A DNA stretch of 64,000 nucleotides, taken from positions 2,559,270 to 2,623,269 of the forward strand of contig NZ_KB850072.1 in NCBI RefSeq assembly GCF_000369525.1, written 5' to 3'. The translations under genes were made by a program, and so were the position numbers. The number at the start of each line of letters is the position of its first letter. Position 1 is the stretch's first letter. This DNA comes from Acinetobacter higginsii. GTDB taxonomy: Bacteria > Pseudomonadota > Gammaproteobacteria > Pseudomonadales > Moraxellaceae. Of the stretch, positions 1-8,211 are shown one piece after another. Under the pieces are notes generated by a model. That model made no database searches, had not been told where the DNA came from, and worked only from the letters and a program-made list of their open reading frames with translations.

Positions 1-2
1 AG

Positions 3-194
3 GGAATATTCGATATTAACAATTTAGATTCATTGCAACAAATCATTATTACTCTCTCCATCAGCATAATAATACTTTACTTCTTTTCGATTCATGCCAA
101 CTTAAAGTCTTCAGACTTAGAGAGAAGAATTACAATATTAGAATATGTAATCAACTTCAAAAAAAACAAAAAAGAAATAATACAATTAAATTAA
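3..194 (+). CDS. partial membrane protein, C-terminal end (possibly DUF2304-like)
   Basis: An open frame enters from the left edge and stops at TAA 192-194, giving 63 residues. It shows one hydrophobic segment (about residues 14-30, rich in Ile and Leu) followed by a charged amphipathic helix with a heptad-like pattern (LERRITILEYV), then a Lys-rich tail. A single helix followed by a short coiled coil at the C-terminus is the layout of DUF2304 proteins, which sit beside polyprenyl glycosyltransferases. That match is from memory and weak. The start lies outside the window. Base composition is very AT-rich compared with the genes to the right. Confidence 0.4.
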   Translation, partial: GIFDINNLDSLQQIIITLSISIIILYFFSIHANLKSSDLERRITILEYVINFKKNKKEIIQLN

Positions 195-273
195 AATACT
201 ATTTAAGTTTTTCAGTATTATAAAAAATATATTTTACTCTAAAATATAAAAATTAAATTTTAAGAAACTTTTC

Positions 274-831
274 TTAAATAGCTTTACCCCCCACCAACCA
301 CCCCTCCAACAATTTCCCTTTATCCACTTTACGACCACTCAACAACTGCACCATTGCCCCATCTACCACAAATAAAAACATCTGTGCATCTGCTTTGGTA
401 ACACTCATCTCCATTCTGACTAACAACATATAAATTTCACGAATCAACCAGTTTCGGTACTCCACCACCATCTCATACGCCTTTGGATAACGTGCTTTAA
501 TTTCAAAAACCGCCCGAAACAATAAATGGTACATCCCTTCTACATCAGCATGCAGAAAGAAAATCCGTTTCAGTTTTTCACGCCCCGATAGGTTTTTATT
601 GGCATAGAGAATTGAACGGACTGCTTTCTTCAGCGCCGTTCTCTGCAAGCTTAGCGTCATTTCAACCAAATGCTCTTTGGAGTGAAAGTATTTATAAAAG
701 GTGCCTTTGGCAATTTTAGACTCATCAATAATCAGGTCGACCCCAACATGATGAAAGCCATCTTGGTTAAACAGCGTTTGCGAGGTATCCAAGACTTTTA
801 AAGCACGATAAGTCAAAGCAAAAGGTGGCAT
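274..831 (-). CDS. TetR/AcrR family transcriptional regulator
   Basis: This 185-residue protein has an N-terminal TetR helix-turn-helix (about residues 10-57). The typical recognition-helix pattern with GTFYKYFHSKEHL is followed by an all-helical ligand-binding domain. It probably represses a nearby or distant target in response to a small molecule; no ligand can be read from the sequence. It points away from the mes operon and has no obvious divergent partner, since the neighbour on the other side is the non-coding region 832-1440. The family call is secure from the HTH; the regulon is unknown. Confidence 0.85.
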   Translation of the reverse strand: MPPFALTYRALKVLDTSQTLFNQDGFHHVGVDLIIDESKIAKGTFYKYFHSKEHLVEMTLSLQRTALKKAVRSILYANKNLSGREKLKRIFFLHADVEGMYHLLFRAVFEIKARYPKAYEMVVEYRNWLIREIYMLLVRMEMSVTKADAQMFLFVVDGAMVQLLSGRKVDKGKLLEGWLVGGKAI

Positions 832-1079
832 ATCATTTCCATGATTGAATAATTTTTTTGTTGTTGCTCAACCCGATCAAGCAGCCATTTATGCTGCAAT
901 AAGCAAAAAAAGGCATGCAAAGACCCGATAAGACGGCCTGAGCGCATCTTAAGTTTTATTGTTGATATGATTTTTAGTCGCGACAAAGCAGCGCTTGAAA
1001 AGCCTAAAGGCAATCAAACGGCGTCAAAGACTAATGAAGAAGAATAAAAATACAGTGCATGGCCAACTCCTACAAAATT

Positions 1080-1352
1080 CGGAACGCTGCCAAGACATAA
1101 AGATTATGGTGGCAGGGAGAAAGAGGGTTAGCAGACTGAACCTAAGAATCAGCACGCCCGAAGGCGTCCCCCTTTCGCCCTACCGCTACAAAAGAGGGAC
1201 GAACAAGTCTACATCAAAAAAACGAATTTTTTCAATGTACTTAGGAAACGGTCTGCTAAAACCGGCTGGCGATGTAGGCCAGCGCTTAAAGAATAATCGG
1301 TGAGTTTAAGGGTGTCAACGTTACACTTTGGGCCAAAGTGATTTTATTATTA
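1080..1352 (+). ncRNA. candidate structured RNA with intrinsic terminator, family unknown
   Basis: The stretch holds a chain of pairings. Hairpin 1087-1115 pairs CTGCCA with TGGCAG and an inner CATAA with TTATG. A long closing stem joins 1126-1136 (GGTTAGCAGAC) and 1141-1146 (CCTAAG) to 1240-1245 (CTTAGG) and 1251-1263 (GTCTGCTAA...CC). Inside it are ACGCC-CGAA-GGCGT at 1154-1167 and an A/T-run hairpin at 1210-1239. Then come hairpin 1265-1283 (GCTGGC/GCCAGC) and a terminator at 1324-1352. The terminator T-run suggests plus-strand transcription. I recognise no 6S, RNase P, tmRNA or SRP signature. A 102-codon frame crosses the same bases but looks like a by-product of the repeats. A phage-type C4-like or regulatory RNA is possible. 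The 5' end is not defined. Confidence 0.45.
1324..1352 (+). terminator. intrinsic terminator of the structured RNA region
   Basis: CACTTTGG and CCAAAGTG (1324-1331 and 1333-1340) form an 8-bp perfect stem around one base. A T-rich tract runs to about 1352 on the plus strand. It has no annotated plus-strand gene upstream, which supports a non-coding transcript there. Confidence 0.6.
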
Positions 1353-1440
1353 TTTTTCAATGAATTATATTGTTTATTATTTTTAAATTATGATATAAAT
1401 GTATTTTAATAATCAACCAATCGGCTTAAAGCATCATGCT

Positions 1441-1932
1441 TTAAGCGACTTCAGTTTGCCCCACTTGGTGATAAGCACGATTAAAATAAACCAAGCTTTG
1501 ATCATGTCCACTTTGTTGAACCGCCACAATACGACAAATAAAAATCGTATGCGTTCCCACTTCCTGAATTTGATCAATCTCGCAATCGAAATTCACTAAG
1601 GCATCATCCAAAACAGGCGCACCTGTTTCCAACTCTGACCAAGCACCGTGTTTAAAACGTTCTTCTGGACTTAACTTAGACGAAAAGGCTTTAGAAATAT
1701 GTTGATGATCTGCGCTTAACACATTCACACTTAAGATTTTATTGTCGACGAAATGCACATGTGAACTCGATGCCCGATTCATACACACCAATAAAGTCGG
1801 AGGCGTATCTGTGACGCTACATACAGCAGATGCAGTAAAGCCATAACGACCAGACATGCCAGTGGTGGTAATCACACTAACTGCACTGGTGAGTAAAGAC
1901 ATTGCATCTCTAAAATCTGTTGCTTCAACCAT
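1441..1932 (-). CDS. flavin reductase family protein of the mes operon
   Basis: This 163-residue protein has the flavin reductase-like fold (split-barrel FMN-binding). It opens with FRDAMSLLTSAVSVITT, followed by GFTASAVCSVTDTPPTLLVCMN, the usual FMN-binding stretch, and ends with the conserved HQ near the C-terminus. Such enzymes reduce free flavin with NAD(P)H. It is the last gene of mesX-mesD-flavin reductase, 87 bp after mesD. It may supply reduced flavin to MesX/MesD, which is an inference from linkage. The ATG at 1932 is chosen because GAGGAA sits just upstream; a longer TTG start at 1947 would run through that Shine-Dalgarno sequence. Confidence 0.85.
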   Translation of the reverse strand: MVEATDFRDAMSLLTSAVSVITTTGMSGRYGFTASAVCSVTDTPPTLLVCMNRASSSHVHFVDNKILSVNVLSADHQHISKAFSSKLSPEERFKHGAWSELETGAPVLDDALVNFDCEIDQIQEVGTHTIFICRIVAVQQSGHDQSLVYFNRAYHQVGQTEVA

Positions 1933-2019
1933 CACTTTATTCCTCAATTAAACCCGAGCTTTGCGGTGGTATCAAGGGCGCGCATACTCGCCCTTTCAAC
2001 CTCACAACATCAGTGCATT

Positions 2020-3051
2020 TTAGCCTTGCAGTTCTTGACGAACAATTTCTGCACCTGCACTTAATGCATTCAGCTTGCCACGCGCAACATCACGCGCCAA
2101 AGGTGCCATACCACAGTTGGTTGATGGATACAGCTTATCTGCATCGACAAACTGAAGTGCTTTACGTAAGGTATCGGCAACCTCTTCTGGCGTTTCAACC
2201 GTGTTGCTCGCCACGTCAATCGCACCGACCATTACCTTTTTACCGCGAATCAATTCAATCAGATCCATCGGCACACGCGAGTTGTGACATTCGAGCGAGA
2301 TGATATCAAGTTTTGATTGTTGTAGCTTTGGAAAAGCCTCTTCATATTGGCGCCATTCAGAACCGAGGGTCTTTTTCCAGTCTGTATTGGCTTTAATGCC
2401 GTAACCATAGCAAATGTGCACCGCAGTTTCACATTTCAAACCTTCAAGCGCACGCTCTAAAGTCGCCACACCCCAGTCATTTACTTCATCAAAGAACACA
2501 TTAAAAGCAGGTTCATCGAATTGAATAATATCTACACCCGCCGCTTCTAACTCTTTGGCTTCTTCATTCAGGATTTTGGCAAATTCCCATGCCAATTTTT
2601 CACGGCTTTTATAATGTGCATCATACAATGTATCAATCATGGTCATTGGTCCTGGCAACGCCCATTTGATTGGTTGATTGGTTTGCTGACGTAAGAACTT
2701 GGCATCTTCAACAAAAACAGGCTTTTGACGAGATACAGCACCGACTACAGTCGGAACACTAGCATCATAACGATTACGGATGCGCACCGTTTCACGTTTC
2801 TCAAAATCAACACCCGTAAGATGCTCAATAAATGTCGTCACAAAGTGCTGACGGGTTTGCTCGCCATCACTGACAATATCAATGCCCGCCACTTGCTGCT
2901 CATGCAAAGACAAACGTAAAGCATCCTGTTTACCTTCAATCAGACCCTGCTCTTGCAATTTCCATGGTGACCAAAGCTTTTCAGGCTCTGCTAGCCAAGA
3001 CGGTTTCGGTAAGCTACCCGCAGTCGACGTTGGTAATAATCTTTTCATCAT
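2020..3051 (-). CDS. mesD: folate-independent methionine synthase MesD (core-MetE type)
   Basis: This 343-residue protein corresponds to the C-terminal catalytic half of MetE only. Zinc ligands are visible as His and Cys in VHICYG, Glu in SLECH and Cys in STNCGM. Homocysteine-site features include STAGSLPKP near the N-terminus and DEPAF. It lacks the N-terminal folate-binding half of MetE, so methyltetrahydrofolate is unlikely to be the donor. The adjacent DUF1852 gene is the known partner MesX, and MesD with MesX makes methionine in aerobes by an oxygen-dependent route whose methyl donor is unresolved as far as I know. The start at 3051 follows AAGG by six bases. It sits 24 bp downstream of mesX in the same operon. 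Confidence 0.9.
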   Translation of the reverse strand: MMKRLLPTSTAGSLPKPSWLAEPEKLWSPWKLQEQGLIEGKQDALRLSLHEQQVAGIDIVSDGEQTRQHFVTTFIEHLTGVDFEKRETVRIRNRYDASVPTVVGAVSRQKPVFVEDAKFLRQQTNQPIKWALPGPMTMIDTLYDAHYKSREKLAWEFAKILNEEAKELEAAGVDIIQFDEPAFNVFFDEVNDWGVATLERALEGLKCETAVHICYGYGIKANTDWKKTLGSEWRQYEEAFPKLQQSKLDIISLECHNSRVPMDLIELIRGKKVMVGAIDVASNTVETPEEVADTLRKALQFVDADKLYPSTNCGMAPLARDVARGKLNALSAGAEIVRQELQG

Positions 3052-3075
3052 CAATAACCTTATATTTTCAATAAA

Positions 3076-4089
3076 TTAGTGCGCGTAACTTTTTTGCGAG
3101 TTGCTTTGTGCTGCATAACTGGCAGACCACTGTTCCAGAATATTTCGATAAGGTTTAATAAATTGTTCTTCAACAAATTTCCCTTGTTCAATCGCCAAAC
3201 GACTACGTTCTTCGCGGTCATATACAATGCGAGTCAGTGAATAATCTTGGTTGCTCAAACTTGGTTGATACGATTTGCCTGCCACTGAATTGGCATTGTA
3301 AATTTCAGGACGGTAAATCTTCTGGAAGCTTTCCATGGTGCTGATGGTGCTGATCAATTCCAGATTGCTGTAATCCGCCAACAAATCCCCAGAGAAATAG
3401 AAGGCCAACGGCGCAACACTATTTGGCGGCATGAAATAACGCACCTTTAAGCCCATTTTCTGGAAATACTCATCCGTTAATGAATATTCATCTTGCAGAT
3501 ATTCCGTACCCAATACTGGATGTTGGTTTTCAGTACGTTGATAGACCTTGCTGCTGGAAACACTGAGGCAGATCACAGGCGGTTTTTTAAAGTTTGCCTT
3601 GTAAGTCTCTGACTCAATAAAGCTCTTAAACAAGTTGCCATGTAAGTCGCCGAAGTTCTCTGGTGTGCTAAATCCAGACTGATTTTTATTATGCTCAAGC
3701 AATAACACACTGAAATCATAATCACGCACATAAGAAGAGAAGTTATTTCCCACAATACCTTCAATCCGTTCATTGGTTTTTTGATCGACAATATTGGTTT
3801 TTAAAATTTCAATCAAAGGCAATGCATTGCTATCAGTGCCCGCTTCAACCTTCATCTCAACAGAAATAATCTCAAGCTCGACCGCATAACGATCCCCTTC
3901 TGGATTATCCCAATGCGCCAAGGTATTGAAACGATTGTCGATCATTTTTAGGGTATTACGCAGATTTTCTTGGCGGCTTTGACCACGAGCCAAATTGGCA
4001 AAGTTGGTTGTAATACGGGTATTTTCTGATGGGTAATAGTTCTCATCAAAACGAATACTCTTGATCGTAAAATTAAATGCGCTACTCAT
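3076..4089 (-). CDS. mesX: MesX (DUF1852), partner of MesD
   Basis: This 337-residue soluble protein is of the DUF1852 family, recognised by its opening (FNFTIKSIRFDENYYPSENTR) and by its position directly upstream of mesD. The family is required for MesD activity in Acinetobacter relatives. Its chemistry is not established, and an oxygenase-like role has been suggested by the oxygen requirement. It is first gene of the three-gene mes operon. A good Shine-Dalgarno (AGGGTGG) lies about 10 bases before the ATG. No signal peptide or membrane segment is visible. Confidence 0.88.
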   Translation of the reverse strand: MSSAFNFTIKSIRFDENYYPSENTRITTNFANLARGQSRQENLRNTLKMIDNRFNTLAHWDNPEGDRYAVELEIISVEMKVEAGTDSNALPLIEILKTNIVDQKTNERIEGIVGNNFSSYVRDYDFSVLLLEHNKNQSGFSTPENFGDLHGNLFKSFIESETYKANFKKPPVICLSVSSSKVYQRTENQHPVLGTEYLQDEYSLTDEYFQKMGLKVRYFMPPNSVAPLAFYFSGDLLADYSNLELISTISTMESFQKIYRPEIYNANSVAGKSYQPSLSNQDYSLTRIVYDREERSRLAIEQGKFVEEQFIKPYRNILEQWSASYAAQSNSQKSYAH

Positions 4090-4380
4090 TTTAATCCGCC
4101 ACCCTAATTTCTGAGATAAATCTAAATTTCTGTATAGAGTGATTTATACCGCAATCATTAGCTGAATAAAAATGATTTAATCTAAGTCGAAAATGAATGA
4201 AATTCACTTTAATAAATTTGCTGAGATGAAAATGGCTCAGCATCCTCGGTTGATGACCCGTAGAAAGATGAATATCGCTCAGGGGATTTCGGACTGATCT
4301 GGAGAAAACATAGGGTGCATATAAATCATACCAAGCGGCATTGCGCTCTTCGATTACATCACTCATTGATGCTTAACTGC
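4090..4380 (-). other. mesX upstream leader region
   Basis: About 290 bases precede mesX. They contain a small hairpin (GCTGAG/CTCAGC at 4220-4241) and a frame of 91 codons starting at 4366 and ending two bases before the mesX ATG. The frame has no recognisable domain, and the region could instead be a long 5' untranslated leader. Neither a SAM nor a SAH riboswitch could be assembled by eye. Confidence 0.3.
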
Positions 4381-4580
4381 GCATTTTGTTATTATCTAAA
4401 TCATCCTATTTGGTCAAATAGTGACTGATCTCTCTAAACCATAAGTCTAAGATTTACTAGAACTTTCTACATTTTACACACAATAAATCATCAAAGTCGG
4501 CTTGATTTGTACATTTTGAAACATTAGTTCAACCAAAATACCGTCTAAATTAAAGTAAAATTCATGAACTAACTTCTTCA

Positions 4581-4617
4581 ACATCAGTGTTAAGGCGATC
4601 CCTTGCCGTACTGATGT
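4581..4617 (+). promoter_or_regulatory. hairpin in the mqo 5' region
   Basis: ACATCAGT (4581-4588) pairs with ACTGATGT (4610-4617), and an inner GGC pairs with GCC. The hairpin lies about 90 bases before the mqo start in a 340-bp gene-free stretch (4367-4706). It may be a 5' UTR element or the end of a short transcript. No other feature was seen in the stretch. Confidence 0.35.
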
Positions 4618-4706
4618 GCCTTTATTGCGCCTGTATCATCATTTAAATTCTTTCTCTCTATATCGCTTGTCATATAGAGCGTCATTTAATTTTTAAGGTA
4701 AATTGA

Positions 4707-6347
4707 ATGAAAAAATTTTGGAAATATTTATTAGTACTACTCGTAGTATTAATTATTATTGCAATTGCCTTTCTTTTTAGACCAGTTGCGTCTAAGGCAA
4801 TTAAAACCACCAGTAACGAACCAACTGTCGATGTTGTACTCATCGGCGGCGGGATCATGAGTGCCACTTTAGGTACTTACCTCAACGAGTTACAACCCGA
4901 CTGGAATATCCGCATGTATGAACGTCTTGATGCTGTTGCACAAGAAAGTTCAAACGGTTTTAACAACGCGGGTACAGGCCACTCAGGCTTTATGGAAATG
5001 AACTATACCGAAGAAAAAGACGGTAAAATGGACATTTCTAAAGCTGTAAACGTGGCAGGTCAGTTTGAAATTGCCAAACAGTTCTGGGCATACCAAGTGA
5101 AGCAAGGTGTACTCGAAACACCAACGACCTTCATTAACCCAGTACCACACATTGCTTTCGTATGGGGCGATAACGTGAATTTCATGGAAAAGCGTTATGC
5201 TGCCATGGTTCAAAACCCGTTATTCGCTGGTATGAAAATGAGTGAGGACAAAGCTGAAATTCAACAATGGGCACCATTGGTGATGGACGGTCGTGATCCT
5301 CAACAAAAAGTGGCTGCAACTCGTATGGACGTTGGTTCTGACGTGAACTACGGTGCAATCACCAAGCAGTTGATTGGCAACCTTGAAAAGAGTCCAAACT
5401 TCAAACTCAGCACTTCAACTGAAGTGACAGGCATCAGCAAAAACGATGACAACACTTGGTCTGTGGCTTTCAAAGATTTGAAATCTGGCAAAGTTGATCA
5501 TGTGAAAACACGTTTTGTATTTATTGGTGCGGGCGGTGCTGCAATTAAATTATTGCAAATGACTGGCTTACCAGAAGCGCAACAATATGCTGGTTTCCCT
5601 GTAGGTGGTGAGTTCCTTGTAACTGACAACCCAGCAGTAACGGCAAAACACACTGCTAAGGTGTATGGTCGTGCTGATCTTGGCGCGCCTCCGATGTCTG
5701 TTCCACATATCGATACTCGTTATATCGACGGTAAAAAATATGTGTTGTTTGGCCCATTCGCAACTTATTCAAACAAGTTCCTGAAAAATGGTTCACAGCT
5801 TGATTTGCTTGCATCGACCAACAAAAACAACGTGTTGCCTATGGCTGCAATTGGTCTGCAAAATGCTGATCTTGTTCAGTACCTCGTAAGCCAAGTGTTA
5901 ATGTCTGATGCAGATCGTTTCAATGAGTTGAAAAAATACTACCCTGAAGCTGATCCAAAAGACTGGCATTTACAACAAGGTGGTCAACGCGTTCAGATCA
6001 TCAAAAAAGAGCCGGGCAAACCTGCTAAATTGCAATTCGGTACAGAAATCTTTGCATCTAAAGATAAGTCTGTAACTGCATTGTTAGGTGCTTCTCCGGG
6101 TGCGTCTACATCACCTTACATTATGCTTAACTTGCTTGAAAAAGCATTCCCTGAGCAAACCAAAGGTGTATGGAATGCTAAGTTACATGAAATCGTACGT
6201 TCTTATGGTAAAGACCTTTCAACCGATCCAGCGTTGTTAGATCAAATCCGTCAGTACTCAAGTTCAACTTTGGGCTTGAACTATACGACTCCAGCAAACT
6301 TAGTTCCTGCTAAGAAAGTTGTTAAAGCTGAAGCTGTTGCTCAATAA
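4707..6347 (+). CDS. mqo: malate:quinone oxidoreductase
   Basis: Mqo oxidises malate to oxaloacetate and passes electrons to the quinone pool at the inner membrane, replacing or supporting NAD-dependent malate dehydrogenase. The 546 residues begin with a membrane anchor (about residues 4-24). The FAD-binding GGGIMSATLG motif follows at about 47-56, then the Mqo-typical ERLDAVAQESSNGFNNAGTGHSG stretch, and near the C-terminus LLGASPGAST. The length is somewhat above the family norm because of the anchor and a short tail. The ATG is preceded by AAGG at a good distance. It stands alone, followed by its own terminator. Confidence 0.95.
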   Translation: MKKFWKYLLVLLVVLIIIAIAFLFRPVASKAIKTTSNEPTVDVVLIGGGIMSATLGTYLNELQPDWNIRMYERLDAVAQESSNGFNNAGTGHSGFMEMNYTEEKDGKMDISKAVNVAGQFEIAKQFWAYQVKQGVLETPTTFINPVPHIAFVWGDNVNFMEKRYAAMVQNPLFAGMKMSEDKAEIQQWAPLVMDGRDPQQKVAATRMDVGSDVNYGAITKQLIGNLEKSPNFKLSTSTEVTGISKNDDNTWSVAFKDLKSGKVDHVKTRFVFIGAGGAAIKLLQMTGLPEAQQYAGFPVGGEFLVTDNPAVTAKHTAKVYGRADLGAPPMSVPHIDTRYIDGKKYVLFGPFATYSNKFLKNGSQLDLLASTNKNNVLPMAAIGLQNADLVQYLVSQVLMSDADRFNELKKYYPEADPKDWHLQQGGQRVQIIKKEPGKPAKLQFGTEIFASKDKSVTALLGASPGASTSPYIMLNLLEKAFPEQTKGVWNAKLHEIVRSYGKDLSTDPALLDQIRQYSSSTLGLNYTTPANLVPAKKVVKAEAVAQ

Positions 6348-6365
6348 GTAACGCTAAGCATCTCG

Positions 6366-6396
6366 AAAAGGGAGGAGTTTCAGCTCTTCCCTTTTT
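6366..6396 (+). terminator. mqo terminator
   Basis: AAAAGGGAGGAG pairs with CTCTTCCCTTTT around a six-base loop, followed by a T-rich run. It lies 19 bases after the mqo stop. Confidence 0.8.
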
Positions 6397-6426
6397 CTTT
6401 ATTTGTATGTTTTAAATCTACGCCTT

Positions 6427-7668
6427 ATGTCCTCTGCTGTACCTCATTCTGCTTTTGCTGCATTTGCCAGTCGTGACTTCACGTTATTGACCATCAATCA
6501 ATGCTGCCTGACTTTTGCGGTGCTGATTCAAGAAGTCCTGATCGCGTATTATCTGTATCAAATTACCAAGAATCCGCTTATCCTCGGCTTGGTCGGGATC
6601 ATGGATTTTTTGCCCTTTCTCGTCCTCTCTTTGTGGGGTGGTTATATTGCTGACCGTTTTAATCGGCAGCGTATTTTGCAGATCAGCTTTAGCTTTGCCA
6701 TCCCCTTATCGATTGCTTTGTGGATCAGCTTTGATCTTTTCCACACTCAAACCATCAGTGCAAATTTATTATTAATCTCATGCTTGAGTATTCTATTTTT
6801 ATTTGGCTGTATTCGCGGCATATACAGTCCCTGCTTTAATTCTTTACGTCCTTTTGTCGTACCCGAGCATTTGTATACCAATGCAGCGACATGGACCAGC
6901 ATGTGCTGGCAAGCTTGCGGCATACTGGCACCCGTGATGGGCGGTTTCCTGTTGGCCCATCTCAATTTGGATATTACTTTTGCCGTGATTGTGGCGCTTT
7001 TTCTGATCGGTAGTATGGCACTGTGGTGCTTGCAGAAACGCGATTTCCCACAAATCCAAACGGCGTCGGTAACTCAGAGTCTAAAAGACGCACTACAATT
7101 TATTTTTAGAACCAAAATTATTTTTTGGGCGATGTTTCTCGATCTCGGCTCTGTTTTCTTTGGCGGCATCATCGCGCTGCTGCCCATTTTTGCCCAAGAT
7201 ATTTTGCATGTCGGTGCCGATGGTTTTGGTCTATTACGTGCTGCGCCTGCATTTGGTGGCTTGATCATGATGCTGATCTTGGTGCGTTACCCACCCAAAT
7301 CCAGACCGTGGCAGATCATGCTGATTGCCGTCACAGGCTTTGCGCTATGCACCTTGTTATTTGCTGTTACCAGACACCTCTATTTTTCCATCGCAGTTCT
7401 CATTATTATGGGGGCATGTGACAGCATCAACATAATTATTCGTCAAACCATACTGCAATTGATTCCACCCAAAGACATGCTTGGACGTGTCGCTGCCATT
7501 AATGGCATCTTTGTCACGTCCAGTAATGAGCTGGGCGCATTGCAGTCCAGTGTGATGACACGCTTTTTCAGCGTGGTGCCAGCAATGTTGATTGGTGGTT
7601 CACTGTCTTTGTTCTGTGTACTACTGACCAAGATCAAAACCAAAGATTTATTGAAGTTTCGTTTTTAA
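6427..7668 (+). CDS. MFS transporter, EntS-like exporter family
   Basis: This 413-residue inner-membrane protein has about 12 hydrophobic segments and the MFS loop motif GGYIADRFNRQRIL near residue 75. The overall pattern fits the MFS_3/EntS group of exporters used for siderophores and macrolides. The substrate cannot be read from the sequence and no siderophore genes are nearby. The ATG at 6427 is preferred to an upstream TTG at 6403. The next gene, a small membrane protein, follows after 37 bp and is probably co-transcribed. Confidence 0.8.
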   Translation: MSSAVPHSAFAAFASRDFTLLTINQCCLTFAVLIQEVLIAYYLYQITKNPLILGLVGIMDFLPFLVLSLWGGYIADRFNRQRILQISFSFAIPLSIALWISFDLFHTQTISANLLLISCLSILFLFGCIRGIYSPCFNSLRPFVVPEHLYTNAATWTSMCWQACGILAPVMGGFLLAHLNLDITFAVIVALFLIGSMALWCLQKRDFPQIQTASVTQSLKDALQFIFRTKIIFWAMFLDLGSVFFGGIIALLPIFAQDILHVGADGFGLLRAAPAFGGLIMMLILVRYPPKSRPWQIMLIAVTGFALCTLLFAVTRHLYFSIAVLIIMGACDSINIIIRQTILQLIPPKDMLGRVAAINGIFVTSSNELGALQSSVMTRFFSVVPAMLIGGSLSLFCVLLTKIKTKDLLKFRF

Positions 7669-7705
7669 TCCCCCAACAAACAGCTATTTAAAAAACCAAT
7701 ATCAT

Positions 7706-8161
7706 ATGAAACACACTTTGCCCGCGTCTTCAGGCCTCTCTAAATTTATTATTTTTTCCGTCTTTGTATGGCTGGTCCTGCTGTGGCTACAATCGACCTA
7801 TATTGTGGTGATTGGCGGTCATGCCTATCTGTTTTGGACCTCATTCGGTCTTTTAATTTTAAATATTCTGAGCTTGCGTCCAAACATCTTAAAGAATCGA
7901 ATTGCCTTGGCCATCACTGCCGTATTGCTGGTCTATCTAGTGTTTAACTCGCTGTTTTGTACCTATCTGATGATTGCCTTCTATTGTATTTTCTATCTCT
8001 ATTCAGGCGAATATAAAAATAAACGCGCCATTAAGTTGATCAGCCTGTTTTTGATTATGATCATCTTTGCAATTTATCAAAGCCAGTCTCTGCACGAGCT
8101 GAAAAGCCATTATGCCCCTTATGAAACAGGTGAGACTTGGCAAAAATACGGTGCCCTATAA
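7706..8161 (+). CDS. small integral membrane protein, unknown function
   Basis: This 151-residue protein has four likely transmembrane helices (about residues 11-28, 33-50, 58-86 and 98-118) and a short polar tail with YAPYETGETW. No catalytic motif was seen and I do not recognise the family. It follows the MFS gene closely and ends at a bidirectional terminator, so the two likely form an operon. Confidence 0.6.
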   Translation: MKHTLPASSGLSKFIIFSVFVWLVLLWLQSTYIVVIGGHAYLFWTSFGLLILNILSLRPNILKNRIALAITAVLLVYLVFNSLFCTYLMIAFYCIFYLYSGEYKNKRAIKLISLFLIMIIFAIYQSQSLHELKSHYAPYETGETWQKYGAL

Positions 8162-8171
8162 TTCAGCACAT

Positions 8172-8202
8172 AAAAAAACCTCACATGACGTGAGGTTTTT
8201 TA
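8172..8202. terminator. bidirectional terminator
   Basis: ACCTCAC and GTGAGGT form a perfect stem, with an A-run before it and a T-run after it. It sits between the convergent membrane-protein gene and the long BCCT transporter and can serve both. Confidence 0.85.
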
Positions 8203-8211
8203 TTGCCACAA

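Noticed and set aside
995..1303. 102-codon frame on the plus strand
   Set aside because: It reads through the paired RNA segments, is very basic with no domain, and lacks a convincing start; the structures better explain the region.
4200..4290. Possible SAH or SAM riboswitch before mesX
   Set aside because: CCGAGG-type bases are present but the conserved core and pairing of either riboswitch could not be assembled.
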